Position numbers and translations under genes: made by a program. Below, one piece after another: positions 51,201 to 62,087 of a stretch of 64,000 nucleotides of DNA (position 1 is its first letter; the number at the start of each line of letters is the position of its first letter). This DNA is from Spongilla lacustris (taxonomy: Eukaryota > Porifera > Demospongiae > Spongillida > Spongillidae), in NCBI GenBank assembly GCA_949361645.1, contig OX442426.1, forward strand, positions 930,001 through 994,000, read 5' to 3'. The notes beneath the pieces are model-generated. The model was not told the DNA's origin and made no database searches. It saw nothing but the letters and a program-made list of their open reading frames with translations.

Positions 51201-54200
51201 ATTGGTATGAATTCATAAGTTATACAATGCTTGTGATGTGAGCATATGTCCCGAATATCAATCGAAGTTCAACTTGGAACGCAACGATATCAGCTGGTAA
51301 CGTTACGCACCCTTTGAACTGTAGTGTACATGATCGCAAAGCACTTTCCGAGGGTTCCGAAGCTGCAGGATTTCAGATGCAAAGTACCCAACATTTTGCA
51401 AGACAGAAAGCGTTCAGGAGTTGATTAACCTAAGTAAGCCTCTGTTCTTTTTACATTTAACACCGCATTCGGTCATATTCATGAATATATTAACACCTAA
51501 TGCCTTACAATGCCATACTTGAAATGACAGTCTTTCTACCAACACCTATGCCAGTCTGTTAACAGTATGATTTGCCATACTATTTTTTTAACAGATTGGT
51601 AGGGCTTTGTGGGGGAATGGTGGCATTTGTATTAACTACCTATCCCTTTTGGGCAATACAAGGTTAAACATTTCATTGCACAATAGCAGTCACTTTTATT
51701 AACACAATGATTAAGGTTAACCACTCTGTGACGTTTGGCATGCTATGAGCTTTACAATGATACCTTACATGCTATGTTTGGACCTTTGGTTAAAAAGGTA
51801 CAAGCATTGAGAGGTCAGAATGGTTAATAAAAATAAAAACTTTACATGTACATGTATTATCTCATAATCTAATTCTCAACAAAAGGTGATAATTGGTGAG
51901 ATAACTTTCCCATTATATACACCAGGGTGCAGTGTTTTAAACAAGGGGACATCTGCTATAGAATGACCCTGGGGTAATTCCATATATATATTTGCCACCC
52001 TTTTAGCATCATTGTCTAGTTTGGACATGCTACTTTCCCCATGTGTTCTCCCCATAGGAGTATGCAAAATTGCTATACATTTGTATACCCTATAGTGTAC
52101 AACTTTTAATATACGACATATCAAAATTTTCATTTTTTTCATAACCTCGGTTAACTCGGTTGAGCATATCCTGAGTCCTGAAACATTCTGATTGATTTGA
52201 ATATATCCAAAACATTGCTAAGATAGAGGTCTACATAAAATTAATTGATTTTAATAACTTCTTGGCATGTTACATGAATAAAGTCATGAATTTGTAATGA
52301 ATTGTGACCTATCCAAAAATATGAAAATACGAATCACACCAGACTTGTACCATAGTTAGCTAACCATACCCCAAACATATTTAGCTGAAAAGCTTACTGG
52401 GACACGTATTCTCAGGGCTGGGACAGCACAAAAAGTGGCTGGCAGCCATGTTATGTTTTGACAGTACCTTAGCTGTGTAAACTGCCCTATGTAAACAAAG
52501 AGTTGCAAGGAGGAATAACATGGCTGCCAGCCACTTTTTGTGCTGTCCCAGCCCTGAGAATACGTGTCCCAGTAAGCTTTTCAGCTAAATATGTTTGGGG
52601 TATGGTTAGCTAACTATGGTACAGGTCCGGTGTGATTCGTATTTTCATATTTTTGGATAGGTCACAATTCATTACAAATTCATGACTTTATTCATGTAAC
52701 ATGCCAAGAAGTTATTAAAATCAATTAATTTTATGTAGACCTCTATCTTAGCAATGTTTTGGATATATTCAAATCAATCAGAATATTTCAGGACTCAGGA
52801 TATGCTCAACCGAGTTAACCGAGGTTATGAAAAAAATGAAAATTTTGATTTGTCGTATATTAAAAGCTGTACACTATAGGGTATACAGATGTACAGCAAT
52901 TTTGCATACTCCTATGGGGAGAACACATGGGGAAAATAGCATGTCCAAACTAGACAATGATGCAAAAAGGGTGGCAAATATAAATATGGAATTACCCCCA
53001 GGTGTTATGCTGAGCCTTCATCAGGGCTGACCAGTGCAGATGGCTTCACCAGCAGTAAGGGATGGTGTGCCTATCATAACAGCAGTAAGGGATGGTGTGC
53101 CTATCATCATACCAGCCAGCCAGCCTCTGCATCACACACATTGTACCAGTACATACTTCAGCAACAGCAATATAAGATTTGATGTTGGTCATATCTCTGA
53201 TTACTCTGTGGGCCCTCCAGGCAGCAAGGACATGTGCTGTGGGTGACACAGCTACCCACTCTACAATGCACCTCGAACAGGCCAGCATATGCCGTAAAGC
53301 AGGTGCTGTGACAGACAGAATATTAAGGTAACTATGTACACACTTCCAATGGTGCAGGATGAGGAGAGGCTCTCCCAGTTAGCATTTTTGGTGTGGAGGG
53401 ATGGTTGGTGTGGAGGGATGGTTGGTGTGTGGGATGGTTGGTGTGAGGGATGGTTGGTGTGAGGAATGGTTGGTGTGAGAGATGGTTGGTGTGAGGGATG
53501 GTTGGTGTGAGGGATGGTTGGTGTGGAGGGATGGTTGGTGTGAGGGATGGTTGGTGTGAGGGATGGTTGGTGTGAGGGATGGTTGGTGTAGACGGAGGGA
53601 TGGTTGGTGTAGAGGGATGGTTGGTGTGGAGGGATGGTTGGTGTAGAGGAATGGTTGGTGTGAGAGATGGTTGGTGTGAGGGATGGTTGGTGTGAGGGAT
53701 GGTTGGTGTGGAGGGATGGTTGGTGTGAGGGATGGTTGGTGTGAGGGATGGTTGGTGTGAGGGATGGTTGGTGTAGACGGAGGGATGGTTGGTGTAGAGG
53801 GATGGTTGGTGTGGAGGGATGGTTGGTGTAGAGGGATGGTTGGTGTGAGGGATGGTTGGTGTGAGGGATGGTTGGTGTGAGGGATGGTTGATGTGAGGGA
53901 TGGTTGGTGTGAGGGATGGTTGGTGTGAGGGATGGTTGGTGTGGAGGGATGGTTGGTGTGGAGGGATGGTTGGTGTGGAGGGAGGGATGGTTGGTGTGGA
54001 GGGAGGGATGGTTGGTGTGAGGGATGGTTGGTGTGGAGGGATGGTTGGTGTGGAGGGAGGGATGGTTGGTGTAGAGGGATGGTTGGTGTGGAGGGATGGT
54101 TGGTGTAGAGGGATGGTTGGTGTGGAGGGATGGTTGGTGTAGAGGGATGGTTGGTGTGAGGGATGGTTGGTGTGAGGGATGGTTGGTATGAGGGATGGTT

Positions 54201-57200
54201 GATGTGAGGGATGGTTGGTGTGAGGGATGGTTGGTGTGAGGGATGGTTGATGTGAGGGATGGTTGGTGTAGAGGGAGGGATGGTTGGTGTGGAGGGATGG
54301 TTGGTGTGAGGGATGGTTGGTGTGAGGGATGGTTGGTGTGAGGGATGGTTGGTGTGAGGGATGGTTGGTGTGGAGGGAGGGATGGTTGGTGTAGAGGGAG
54401 GGATGGTTGGTGTGAGGGATGGTTGGTGTAGAGGGAGGGATGGTTGGTGTGAGGGATGGTTGGTGTAGAGGGAGGGATGGTTGGTGTAGAGGGAGGGATG
54501 GTTGGTGTGAGGGATGGTTGGTGTAGAGGGAGGGATGGTTGGTGTAGAGGGAGGGATGGTTGGTGTAGAGGGATGGTTGGTGTGAGGGATGGTTGGTGTG
54601 AGGGATGGTTGGTGTGGAGGGATGGTTGGTGTGAGGGATGGTTGGTGTAGAGGGATGGTTGGTGTGAGGGATGGTTGGTGTAGAGGGAGGGATGGTTGGT
54701 GTGGAGGGATGGTTGGTGTGGAGGGATGGTTGGTGTAGAGGGATGGTTGGTGTGAGGGATGGTTGGTGTGAGGGATGGTTGGTGTGAGGGATGGTTGGTG
54801 TGAGGGATGGTTGGTGTGAGGGATGGTTGGTGTGAGGGATGGTTGGTGTGAGGGATGGTTGGTGTAGAGGGAGGGATGGTTGGTGTAGAGGGATGGTTGG
54901 TGTGAGGGATGGTTGGTGTGGAGGGATGGTTGGTGTGAGGGATGGTTGGTGTGAGGGATGGTTGGTGTGAGGGATGGTTGGTGTAGACGGAGGGATGGTT
55001 GGTGTAGAGGGATGGTTGGTGTGGAGGGATGGTTGGTGTAGAGGAATGGTTGGTGTGAGAGATGGTTGGTGTGAGGGATGGTTGGTGTGAGGGATGGTTG
55101 GTGTGGAGGGATGGTTGGTGTGAGGGATGGTTGGTGTGAGGGATGGTTGGTGTGAGGGATGGTTGGTGTAGACGGAGGGATGGTTGGTGTAGAGGGATGG
55201 TTGGTGTGGAGGGATGGTTGGTGTAGAGGGATGGTTGGTGTGAGGGATGGTTGGTGTGAGGGATGGTTGGTGTGAGGGATGGTTGATGTGAGGGATGGTT
55301 GGTGTGAGGGATGGTTGGTGTGAGGGATGGTTGGTGTGGAGGGATGGTTGGTGTGGAGGGAGGGATGGTTGGTGTGGAGGGAGGGATGGTTGGTGTGAGG
55401 GATGGTTGATGTGGAGGGATGGTTGGTGTGGAGGGAGGGATGGTTGGTGTAGAGGGATGGTTGGTGTGGAGGGATGGTTGGTGTAGAGGGATGGTTGGTG
55501 TGGAGGGATGGTTGGTGTAGAGGGATGGTTGGTGTGAGGGATGGTTGGTGTGAGGGATGGTTGGTGTGAGGGATGGTTGGTATGAGGGATGGTTGATGTG
55601 AGGGATGGTTGGTGTGAGGGATGGTTGGTGTGAGGGATGGTTGATGTGAGGGATGGTTGGTGTAGAGGGAGGGATGGTTGGTGTGGAGGGATGGTTGGTG
55701 TGAGGGATGGTTGGTGTGAGGGATGGTTGGTGTGAGGGATGGTTGGTGTGAGGGATGGTTGGTGTGGAGGGAGGGATGGTTGGTGTAGAGGGAGGGATGG
55801 TTGGTGTGAGGGATGGTTGGTGTAGAGGGAGGGATGGTTGGTGTGAGGGATGGTTGGTGTAGAGGGAGGGATGGTTGGTGTAGAGGGAGGGATGGTTGGT
55901 GTGAGGGATGGTTGGTGTAGAGGGAGGGATGGTTGGTGTAGAGGGAGGGATGGTTGGTGTAGAGGGAGGGATGGTTGGTGTAGAGGGATGGTTGGTGTGA
56001 GGGATGGTTGGTGTGAGGGATGGTTGGTGTGGAGGGATGGTTGGTGTGAGGGATGGTTGGTGTAGAGGGATGGTTGGTGTGAGGGATGGTTGGTGTAGAG
56101 GGAGGGATGGTTGGTGTGGAGGGATGGTTGGTGTGGAGGGATGGTTGGTGTAGAGGGATGGTTGGTGTGAGGGATGGTTGGTGTGAGGGATGGTTGGTGT
56201 GAGGGATGGTTGGTGTGAGGGATGGTTGGTGTGAGGGATGGTTGGTGTGAGGGATGGTTGGTGTGAGGGATGGTTGGTGTGAGGGATGGTTGGTGTAGAG
56301 GGAGGGATGGTTGGTGTAGAGGGATGGTTGGTGTGAGGGATGGTTGGTGTGAGGGATGGTTGGTGTGAGGGATGGTTGGTGTGAGGGATGGTTGGTGTGG
56401 AGGGATGGTTGGTGTGAGGGATGGTTGGTGTAGAGGGATGGTTGGTGTGAGGGATGGTTGGTGTAGAGGGAGGGATGGTTGGTGTAGAGGGAGGGATGGT
56501 TGGTGTGGAGGGATGGTTGGTGTAGAGGGATGGTTGGTGTGAGGGATGGTTGGTGTGAGGGATGGTTGGTGTAGAGGGATGGTTGGTGTAGAGGAGAGGG
56601 ATGGTTGGTGTAGAGGGATGGTTGGTGTGAGGGATGGTTGGTGTGAGGGATGGTTGGTGTGAGGGATGGTGTGGAGGGATGGTTGGTGTGAGGGATGGTT
56701 GGTGTGAGGGATGGTTGGTGTGGAGGGATGGTTGGTGTGAGGGATGGTTGGTGTAGAGGGATGGTTGGTGTGAGGGATGGTTGGTGTAGAGGGAGGGATG
56801 GTTGGTGTGGAGGGATGGTTGGTGTAGAGGGATGGTTGGTGTGGAGGGATGGTTGGTGTGGAGGGATGGTTGGTGTAGAGGGATGGTTGGTGTGAGGGAT
56901 GGTTGGTGTGAGGGATGGTTGGTGTGAGGGATGGTTGGTGTAGAGGGAGGGATGGTTGGTGTGAGGGATGGTTGGTGTAGAGGGAGGGATGGTTGGTGTA
57001 GAGGGATGGTTGGTGTGAGGGATGGTTGGTGTGAGGGATGGTTGGTGTGAGGGATGGTTGGTGTGGAGGGATGGTTGGTGTGAGGGATGGTTGGTGTAGA
57101 GGGATGGTTGGTGTGAGGGATGGTTGGTGTAGAGGGAGGGATGGTTGGTGTGGAGGGATGGTTGGTGTAGAGGGATGGTTGGTGTAGAGGGATGGTTGGT

Positions 57201-60200
57201 GTAGAGGGATGGTTGGTGTGAGGGATGGTTGGTGTGAGGGATGGTTGGTGTGAGGGATGGTTGGTGTGAGGAATGGTTGGTGTGAGGGATGGTTGGTGTG
57301 AGGGATGGTTGGTGTGAGGGATGGTTGGTGTAGAGGGAGGGATGGTTGGTGTAGAGGGATGGTTGGTGTGAGGGATGGTTGGTGTGAGGGATGGTTGGTG
57401 TGAGGGATGGTTGGTGTGAGGGATGGTTGGTGTGAGGGATGGTTGGTGTGAGGGATGGTTGGTGTGAGGGATGGTTGGTGTAGAGGGATGGTTGGTGTGG
57501 AGGGATGGTTGGTGTAGAGGGATGGTTGGTGTGAGGGATGGTTGGTGTAGAGGGATGGTTGGTGTAGAGGGATGGTTGGTGTGAGGGATGGTTGGTGTGA
57601 GGGATGGTTGGTGTGGAGGGATGGTTGGTGTGGAGGGATGGTTGGTGTAGAGGGATGGTTGGTGTGAGGGATGGTTGGTGTAGAGGGAGGGATGGTTGGT
57701 GTAGAGGGTGGTTGGTGTGAGGGATGGTTGGTGTGAGGGATGGTTGGTGTGAGGGATGGTTGGTGTAGAGGGAGGGATGGTTGGTGTGGAGGGATGGTTG
57801 GTGTGAGGGATGGTTGGTGTGAGGGATGGTTGGTGTAGAGGGAGGGATGGTTGGTGTGGAGGGATGGTTGGTGTGGAGGGATGGTTGGTGTGAGGGATGG
57901 TTGGTGTAGAGGGATGGTTGGTGTAGAGGGATGGTTGGTGTGAGGGATGGTTGGTGTAGAGGGATGGTTGGTGTGAGGGATGGTTGGTGTAGAGGGAGGG
58001 ATGGTTGGTGTGGAGGGATGGTTGGTGTAGAGGGATGGTTGGTGTGGAGGGATGGTTGGTGTAGAGGGATGGTTGGTGTGAGGGATGGTTGGTGTGAGGG
58101 ATGGTTGGTGTGAGGGATGGTTGGTGTAGAGGGAGGGATGGTTGGTGTGAGGGATGGTTGGTGTAGAGGGAGGGATGGTTGGTGTAGAGGGAGGGATGGT
58201 TGGTGTAGAGGGATGGTTGGTGTGAGGGATGGTTGGTGTGAGGGATGGTTGGTGTGAGGGATGGTTGGTGTGGAGGGATGGTTGGTGTGAGGGATGGTTG
58301 GTGTAGAGGGATGGTTGGTGTGAGGGATGGTTGGTGTAGAGGGAGGGATGGTTGGTGTGGAGGGATGGTTGGTGTAGAGGGATGGTTGGTGTAGAGGGAT
58401 GGTTGGTGTGAGGGATGGTTGGTGTGAGGGATGGTTGGTGTGAGGGATGGTTGGTGTGAGGAATGGTTGGTGTGAGGGATGGTTGGTGTGAGGGATGGTT
58501 GGTGTGAGGGATGGTTGGTGTAGAGGGAGGGATGGTTGGTGTAGAGGGATGGTTGGTGTGAGGGATGGTTGGTGTGAGGGATGGTTGGTGTGAGGGATGG
58601 TTGGTGTGAGGGATGGTTGGTGTGAGGGATGGTTGGTGTGAGGGATGGTTGGTGTAGAGGGATGGTTGGTGTGGAGGGATGGTTGGTGTAGAGGGATGGT
58701 TGGTGTGAGGGATGGTTGGTGTAGAGGGATGGTTGGTGTAGAGGGATGGTTGGTGTGAGGGATGGTTGGTGTGAGGGATGGTTGGTGTGGAGGGATGGTT
58801 GGTGTGGAGGGATGGTTGGTGTAGAGGGATGGTTGGTGTGAGGGATGGTTGGTGTAGAGGGAGGGATGGTTGGTGTAGAGGGTGGTTGGTGTGAGGGATG
58901 GTTGGTGTGAGGGATGGTTGGTGTGAGGGATGGTTGGTGTAGAGGGAGGGATGGTTGGTGTGGAGGGATGGTTGGTGTGAGGGATGGTTGGTGTGAGGGA
59001 TGGTTGGTGTAGAGGGAGGGATGGTTGGTGTGGAGGGATGGTTGGTGTGGAGGGATGGTTGGTGTGAGGGATGGTTGGTGTGAGGGATGGTTGGTGTGAG
59101 GGATGGTTGGTGTAGAGGGATGGTTGGTGTAGAGGGATGGTTGGTGTGAGGGATGGTTGGTGTGAGGGATGGTTGGTGTGAGGGATGGTTGGTGGCACTC
59201 TAACATGACCTCATCTTGCACTCACTTACACACCTCTGTATTGCATATCATGTTGATGTGTGTGAACTCTGGCAGTGCATGCTGTGGGGTGGGTTACCTC
59301 TGCTCTGATGATGCTCAGACATTATCTGAGCAGAGGCTGTAAACAATTAGCTAATCATCTGCAAATGGTTTGCACACATAAGCATGCTTCCTCAGAGCCT
59401 GCAATGCACCAGCAGTTGTTTGATGTTGTAACCCATTCCTGTAATCATGTTGATGTCATGTATGTACAATATAACATAGATTATTCATAAGATACACTTG
59501 TTCTTTTCTTTGTGTGGACAGAAAATTCGTGGTTTTCCATTCCTTTACTGACATGCCTTGGCTTGACTGAGCAAGTAGTCTAACCTCAAAATTACGTTCA
59601 GGAAAGCCGTTCTATAGATAGTATCCACAGAGATGGGATAAAAGTACACCCAACGGTGGGAATAATTCTATGGCGGCGAATGGGAATTATACGTGTTTTG
59701 TGCATTTTGTAACGTTTTAGTTTTTTTTGAGCGCAAGCTGCAGGGTGGGCAAGCTGCGGGGTGGGCAAGCTGCGGGGTGGGCAAGCTGCGGGGTGGGCAA
59801 GCTGCGGGGTGGGCAAGCTGCGGGGTGGGCATGCTGCGGGGTGGGCAAGCTGCGGGGTGGGCATGCTAATACCTCTTTAGAAAACGAGTCATTTTCACTT
59901 TTATCTGAATAAGCTAATAATCTTACTTGCTCCATATGTAGTATGCGTTGGTAGTGGGCAAACAAATAACGTGTTTTTCAGTAAAAAAATGCTTGAAACA
60001 TGTACCCGCCGCCATAGAACTATTCCCACCAGTGGGTGTGGCGTAACAGTGGAATGTACCTCGTTCCCAGTCTCTGTGCATACTATCTATCTGATCTCGT
60101 GGCACCCCTTCAGAAATAAGTATACAGAGTAGCCTCGTAACTAGGAGGTGTGTGCGAACTATATACACATATAAGAGTATGAATTGTTATATAGATTTGT

Positions 60201-61310
60201 ACTTCTCTTCTGAGAAGTTGTGAGTCTTGAGGTATCTGTAGTGAGGTGTTTCTCCACCATTATTTAGATAGCTACCGTAATGTTCTAATTATTTCATACA
60301 ACCATGGGTTATAAGTAACAGATTTCAAATGGTTACTTAACTAAGTACAATATGCCACATCCCTTTAGCACCCCTGACCCCCTCCCCTCAGCCCCATGCC
60401 CTACCTGGAAGGTGTATGCCCAGCGAGATGGCTCCTTGTAGAACAGATCCAGCAAATTTCCCCCTTGGACCTGAGAACTGGATGCACCCTGGGGGGTGGG
60501 GTAGGGGAGGGAGGAGGTGTGTGATGGTGTAGTGGGAGTGATGACACATCATCATCACCTGATTATTACATCATGATAATCTCATCCTATGACATCATTA
60601 CCTCATTGTCACTGGAAACATTCTGCCACTTGGTGAGGGGCTCAGACACCACATGGTAAGATGGACTGTGCTGTTCAAGGAACCGAATAAAGGTCGATTT
60701 CCCTGTAGCTGGTGTGAGGGAGTTATGCAACCAATGTACTAGTAAGCTAAGGTTGCAGTGAGAGAGCACATGAAGGCAAGTGATATAAAAGACGAGTCAT
60801 GTAGTAAGGCTATGAGTCATGTGACAAGACTGAGTCATGTGATAAGGCTGAGTCATGTGATAAGGCTATTAAGTCATGTGATAAACAGGACAAGATGCAA
60901 GAATAATTTTATCTCTGTTAAGATATGGTGGAGCGGCTTGCCTGATTCTATCACCACGACTACTACACATCCATACTGCATGCGCGTGGACTCCAAATGT
61001 ACCAGTACATGCTAAACACACCCCGTCCGTTACCATGGAGAACGACGCAATAATTATGAGTAGTCTTGGAAAGGAAACGTTTTGCAAGCTTGCACCATAA
61101 CCATTCATGGAAATGCCATTCGGGTGGGGTCACAATACCATTAGGTTTCCATTTTAGTACTAAATACAAACATTCGCGCGCTATTAAGCAGCTTCACAAG
61201 TCGTGGGCGGGCAGAGCAGACGTAAGCTCACCAATGTTCCCCTCCACTGCGATCCTCTTCAGAACGCTTGTCACGGCAGTACACACCCTTTTAGCCGCTG
61301 GCTCTGTCAT
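44369..61310 (-). CDS. DCK: Deoxynucleoside kinase, dCK/dGK type
   Basis: Eight minus-strand exons: 61310-61232, 60708-60602, 60488-60405, 45365-45256, 45175-45034, 44975-44937, 44645-44569 and 44516-44369. They give 261 residues (human dCK 260). Phases and GT-AG borders agree. The start MTEPAAKRV resembles the dCK N-terminus. P-loop: EGNIATGKST. SEPLTKW supplies the catalytic glutamate region; [10 protein letters not shown] the substrate arginine; [10 protein letters not shown] the ERS motif; [10 protein letters not shown] the LID arginines (13-codon exon). The enzyme phosphorylates deoxynucleosides in the salvage pathway. No mitochondrial targeting peptide is obvious. Intron 3 spans ~15 kb and is packed with mobile elements and satellites; all other introns are under 700 bp. 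The last exon is read through to TAA at 44369; a further spliced exon is possible but not needed for length. Confidence 0.92.
44650..44860. repeat. Short-unit repeat in DCK intron 6
   Basis: Units of gggtgtgcatgtgtga and relatives, about 12 copies, adjoining the 3' splice site of exon 7 at 44646. Confidence 0.9.
45400..45670. repeat. Simple repeats in DCK intron 3
   Basis: gagggggagggaggagtgt-type units at about 45405-45495 and 15-bp aggggtacaagagg units at about 45580-45665. Confidence 0.85.
45670..46520. other. Intronic, no gene recognised
   Basis: Part of DCK intron 3. No conserved coding or RNA feature was found. Confidence 0.5.
46531..47172 (-). pseudogene. Ngaro/DIRS-type gag fragment
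   Basis: Open for about 200 residues, with [49 protein letters not shown] and [13 protein letters not shown]. These phrases are characteristic of gag proteins in invertebrate Ngaro/DIRS elements as I recall them. After LAQQ the frame departs from the expected cysteine-rich region, which instead lies on the opposite strand from 47209. An inversion within gag explains this. Confidence 0.7.
47209..47342 (+). pseudogene. gag zinc-knuckle end
   Basis: Plus-strand segment [16 protein letters not shown], then [19 protein letters not shown] and a TAG. The C-x5-10-C-x2-C-x4-H-x4-C pattern is a nucleic-acid-binding knuckle as expected at the C-terminus of this gag. Confidence 0.65.
47445..48180 (+). 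pseudogene. Reverse-transcriptase connection and RNase H remnants
   Basis: [20 protein letters not shown] is the usual end of the polymerase thumb. [20 protein letters not shown] follows in another frame. Later frames give [25 protein letters not shown], and [18 protein letters not shown], the RNase H of these elements with its DDLSR end. At least three frame changes separate the pieces. Confidence 0.7.
48253..49255 (+). pseudogene. Tyrosine recombinase remnant
   Basis: [20 protein letters not shown] and [13 protein letters not shown] form the core-binding N-terminus. [11 protein letters not shown], then [13 protein letters not shown], form the catalytic region with the H-x2-R pair. AYLAYIRG, after a TGA in place of the usual tryptophan codon, contains the candidate tyrosine nucleophile. 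Frameshifts occur. A 33-bp unit (11 codons, [15 protein letters not shown]) is tandemly triplicated at 49018-49115. Confidence 0.75.
49560..51890. mobile_element. Element with ~250-290-bp terminal inverted repeats
   Basis: 49560-49812 and 51600-51890 are inverted copies at about 80 percent identity by eye. Both carry aattagattatgaga, gtccaaacatagcatgtaag and gggataggtagtta. Between them lies a decayed minus-strand gene (49950-51011). Exact ends and a target duplication could not be fixed, so the class is unknown. Confidence 0.7.
49950..51011 (-). pseudogene. Gene remnant with SHGK-x3-CDGIGG motif inside the TIR element
   Basis: The minus strand reads [20 protein letters not shown] at about 50730-50680. 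Downstream come [20 protein letters not shown] and [16 protein letters not shown], then [15 protein letters not shown], with a frame change near 50170. This motif order occurs in a large family of uncharacterised invertebrate proteins as I recall it; no function is established to my knowledge. A 24-bp unit coding GGTACDGI is expanded to about five copies at 50575-50700. Confidence 0.55.
51968..53002. mobile_element. ~1-kb foldback (hairpin) element
   Basis: Left arm 51968-52454 and right arm 52515-53002 are inverted repeats of about 487 bp, with only scattered differences and a 60-nt loop. Both arms keep an outward-reading open frame starting [13 protein letters not shown], but the products are short and simply mirror each other. 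No transposase is encoded. It lies ~80 bp beyond the long-TIR element. Confidence 0.92.
53385..59192. repeat. 5.8-kb minisatellite (16/17/20-bp units)
   Basis: Continuous array of ggatggttggtgtgag, ggatggttggtgtagag and longer gaggga-bearing variants, roughly 340 units. Blocks repeat at higher order: 54.45-54.65 and 55.85-56.07 kb match with an offset near 1.39 kb, and 57.2-57.7 and 58.4-58.9 kb with an offset near 1.19 kb. Purines are strongly biased to the plus strand. The minus strand has almost no stops, which produces frames up to 1,986 codons of [15 protein letters not shown] peptides. These are not credible genes. Confidence 0.97.
59193..60404. other. Intronic sequence with a 17-bp tandem repeat
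   Basis: Left part of DCK intron 3 next to exon 3. 59740-59865 has about seven copies of gcaagctgcggggtggg. No gene is seen. Confidence 0.7.
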
Positions 61311-61695
61311 TGCAATACCCCCCCAAAGAGTAAGAACACGTGGACAATTAAGAAGCGCTCGTCCCACGCCCTTACGTAGATTAAAGTGGTTCTTAAAAAT
61401 CAATTCATAAGCCATTACACATACAATGTATGCACTTGTTATTAAATGCACTCCTGAAGCGTTCGTGTGTGCATGCATGAGCGCGAGACCAGTGGGCAGG
61501 ATAACAACACAGTTATTTGGGGTGGATGGTGGGAGGGGCCTAACACCAAGGGTGGGCGTGGCATAACAACATACACTACATCTAAATGCAATCATAAAAA
61601 CAAATATGTGGGCGGGGCGGGGGGAAAAAACAACAAGGGGGAAAAAAAAAAGTCCTTTGCCCTAGCAGAGGATTGATCCACACAGCTGCACGCAC

Positions 61696-62032
61696 TCAGT
61701 TCCATATCTTGAGGAAGCTGTCCCAGGACCCGGTGGCCACAGCTAGCCCATCCTCCGTCACTCCCAGGCAGCTAACACGGTTGTCATGGCCCGTGAGGAC
61801 CCCCACACGCTCTCCCTTCAGGGTGTCCCACACGTTGCAGTTGAAGTCGTCATAGCCGGCCAGGAGGAGACGCCCGCTCTTGGAGAAGGCCACGGAGGTG
61901 ATACCACATACTATCATCTCGCTCGAGTACATCATCAGCTCCTGGGGACGAGGGAGTGGGCGGGGCCAGGGTCATGTACAGTAGCAGACATTACCCCCAC
62001 CATTACTACATGTAGACAGCTATCCACCACAT

Positions 62033-62087
<55 letters not shown>

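Noticed and set aside
51876..53030. Pair of [13 protein letters not shown] proteins on both arms of the foldback
   Set aside because: They are mirror copies caused by the inverted repeat, short, and without recognisable domains.
53261..59221. Minus-strand open frame of 1,986 codons rich in [10 protein letters not shown]
   Set aside because: It coincides exactly with a 16-20-bp satellite; a second frame is almost equally long, and the only non-repeat parts are short ends. It lies inside an intron of the kinase gene.
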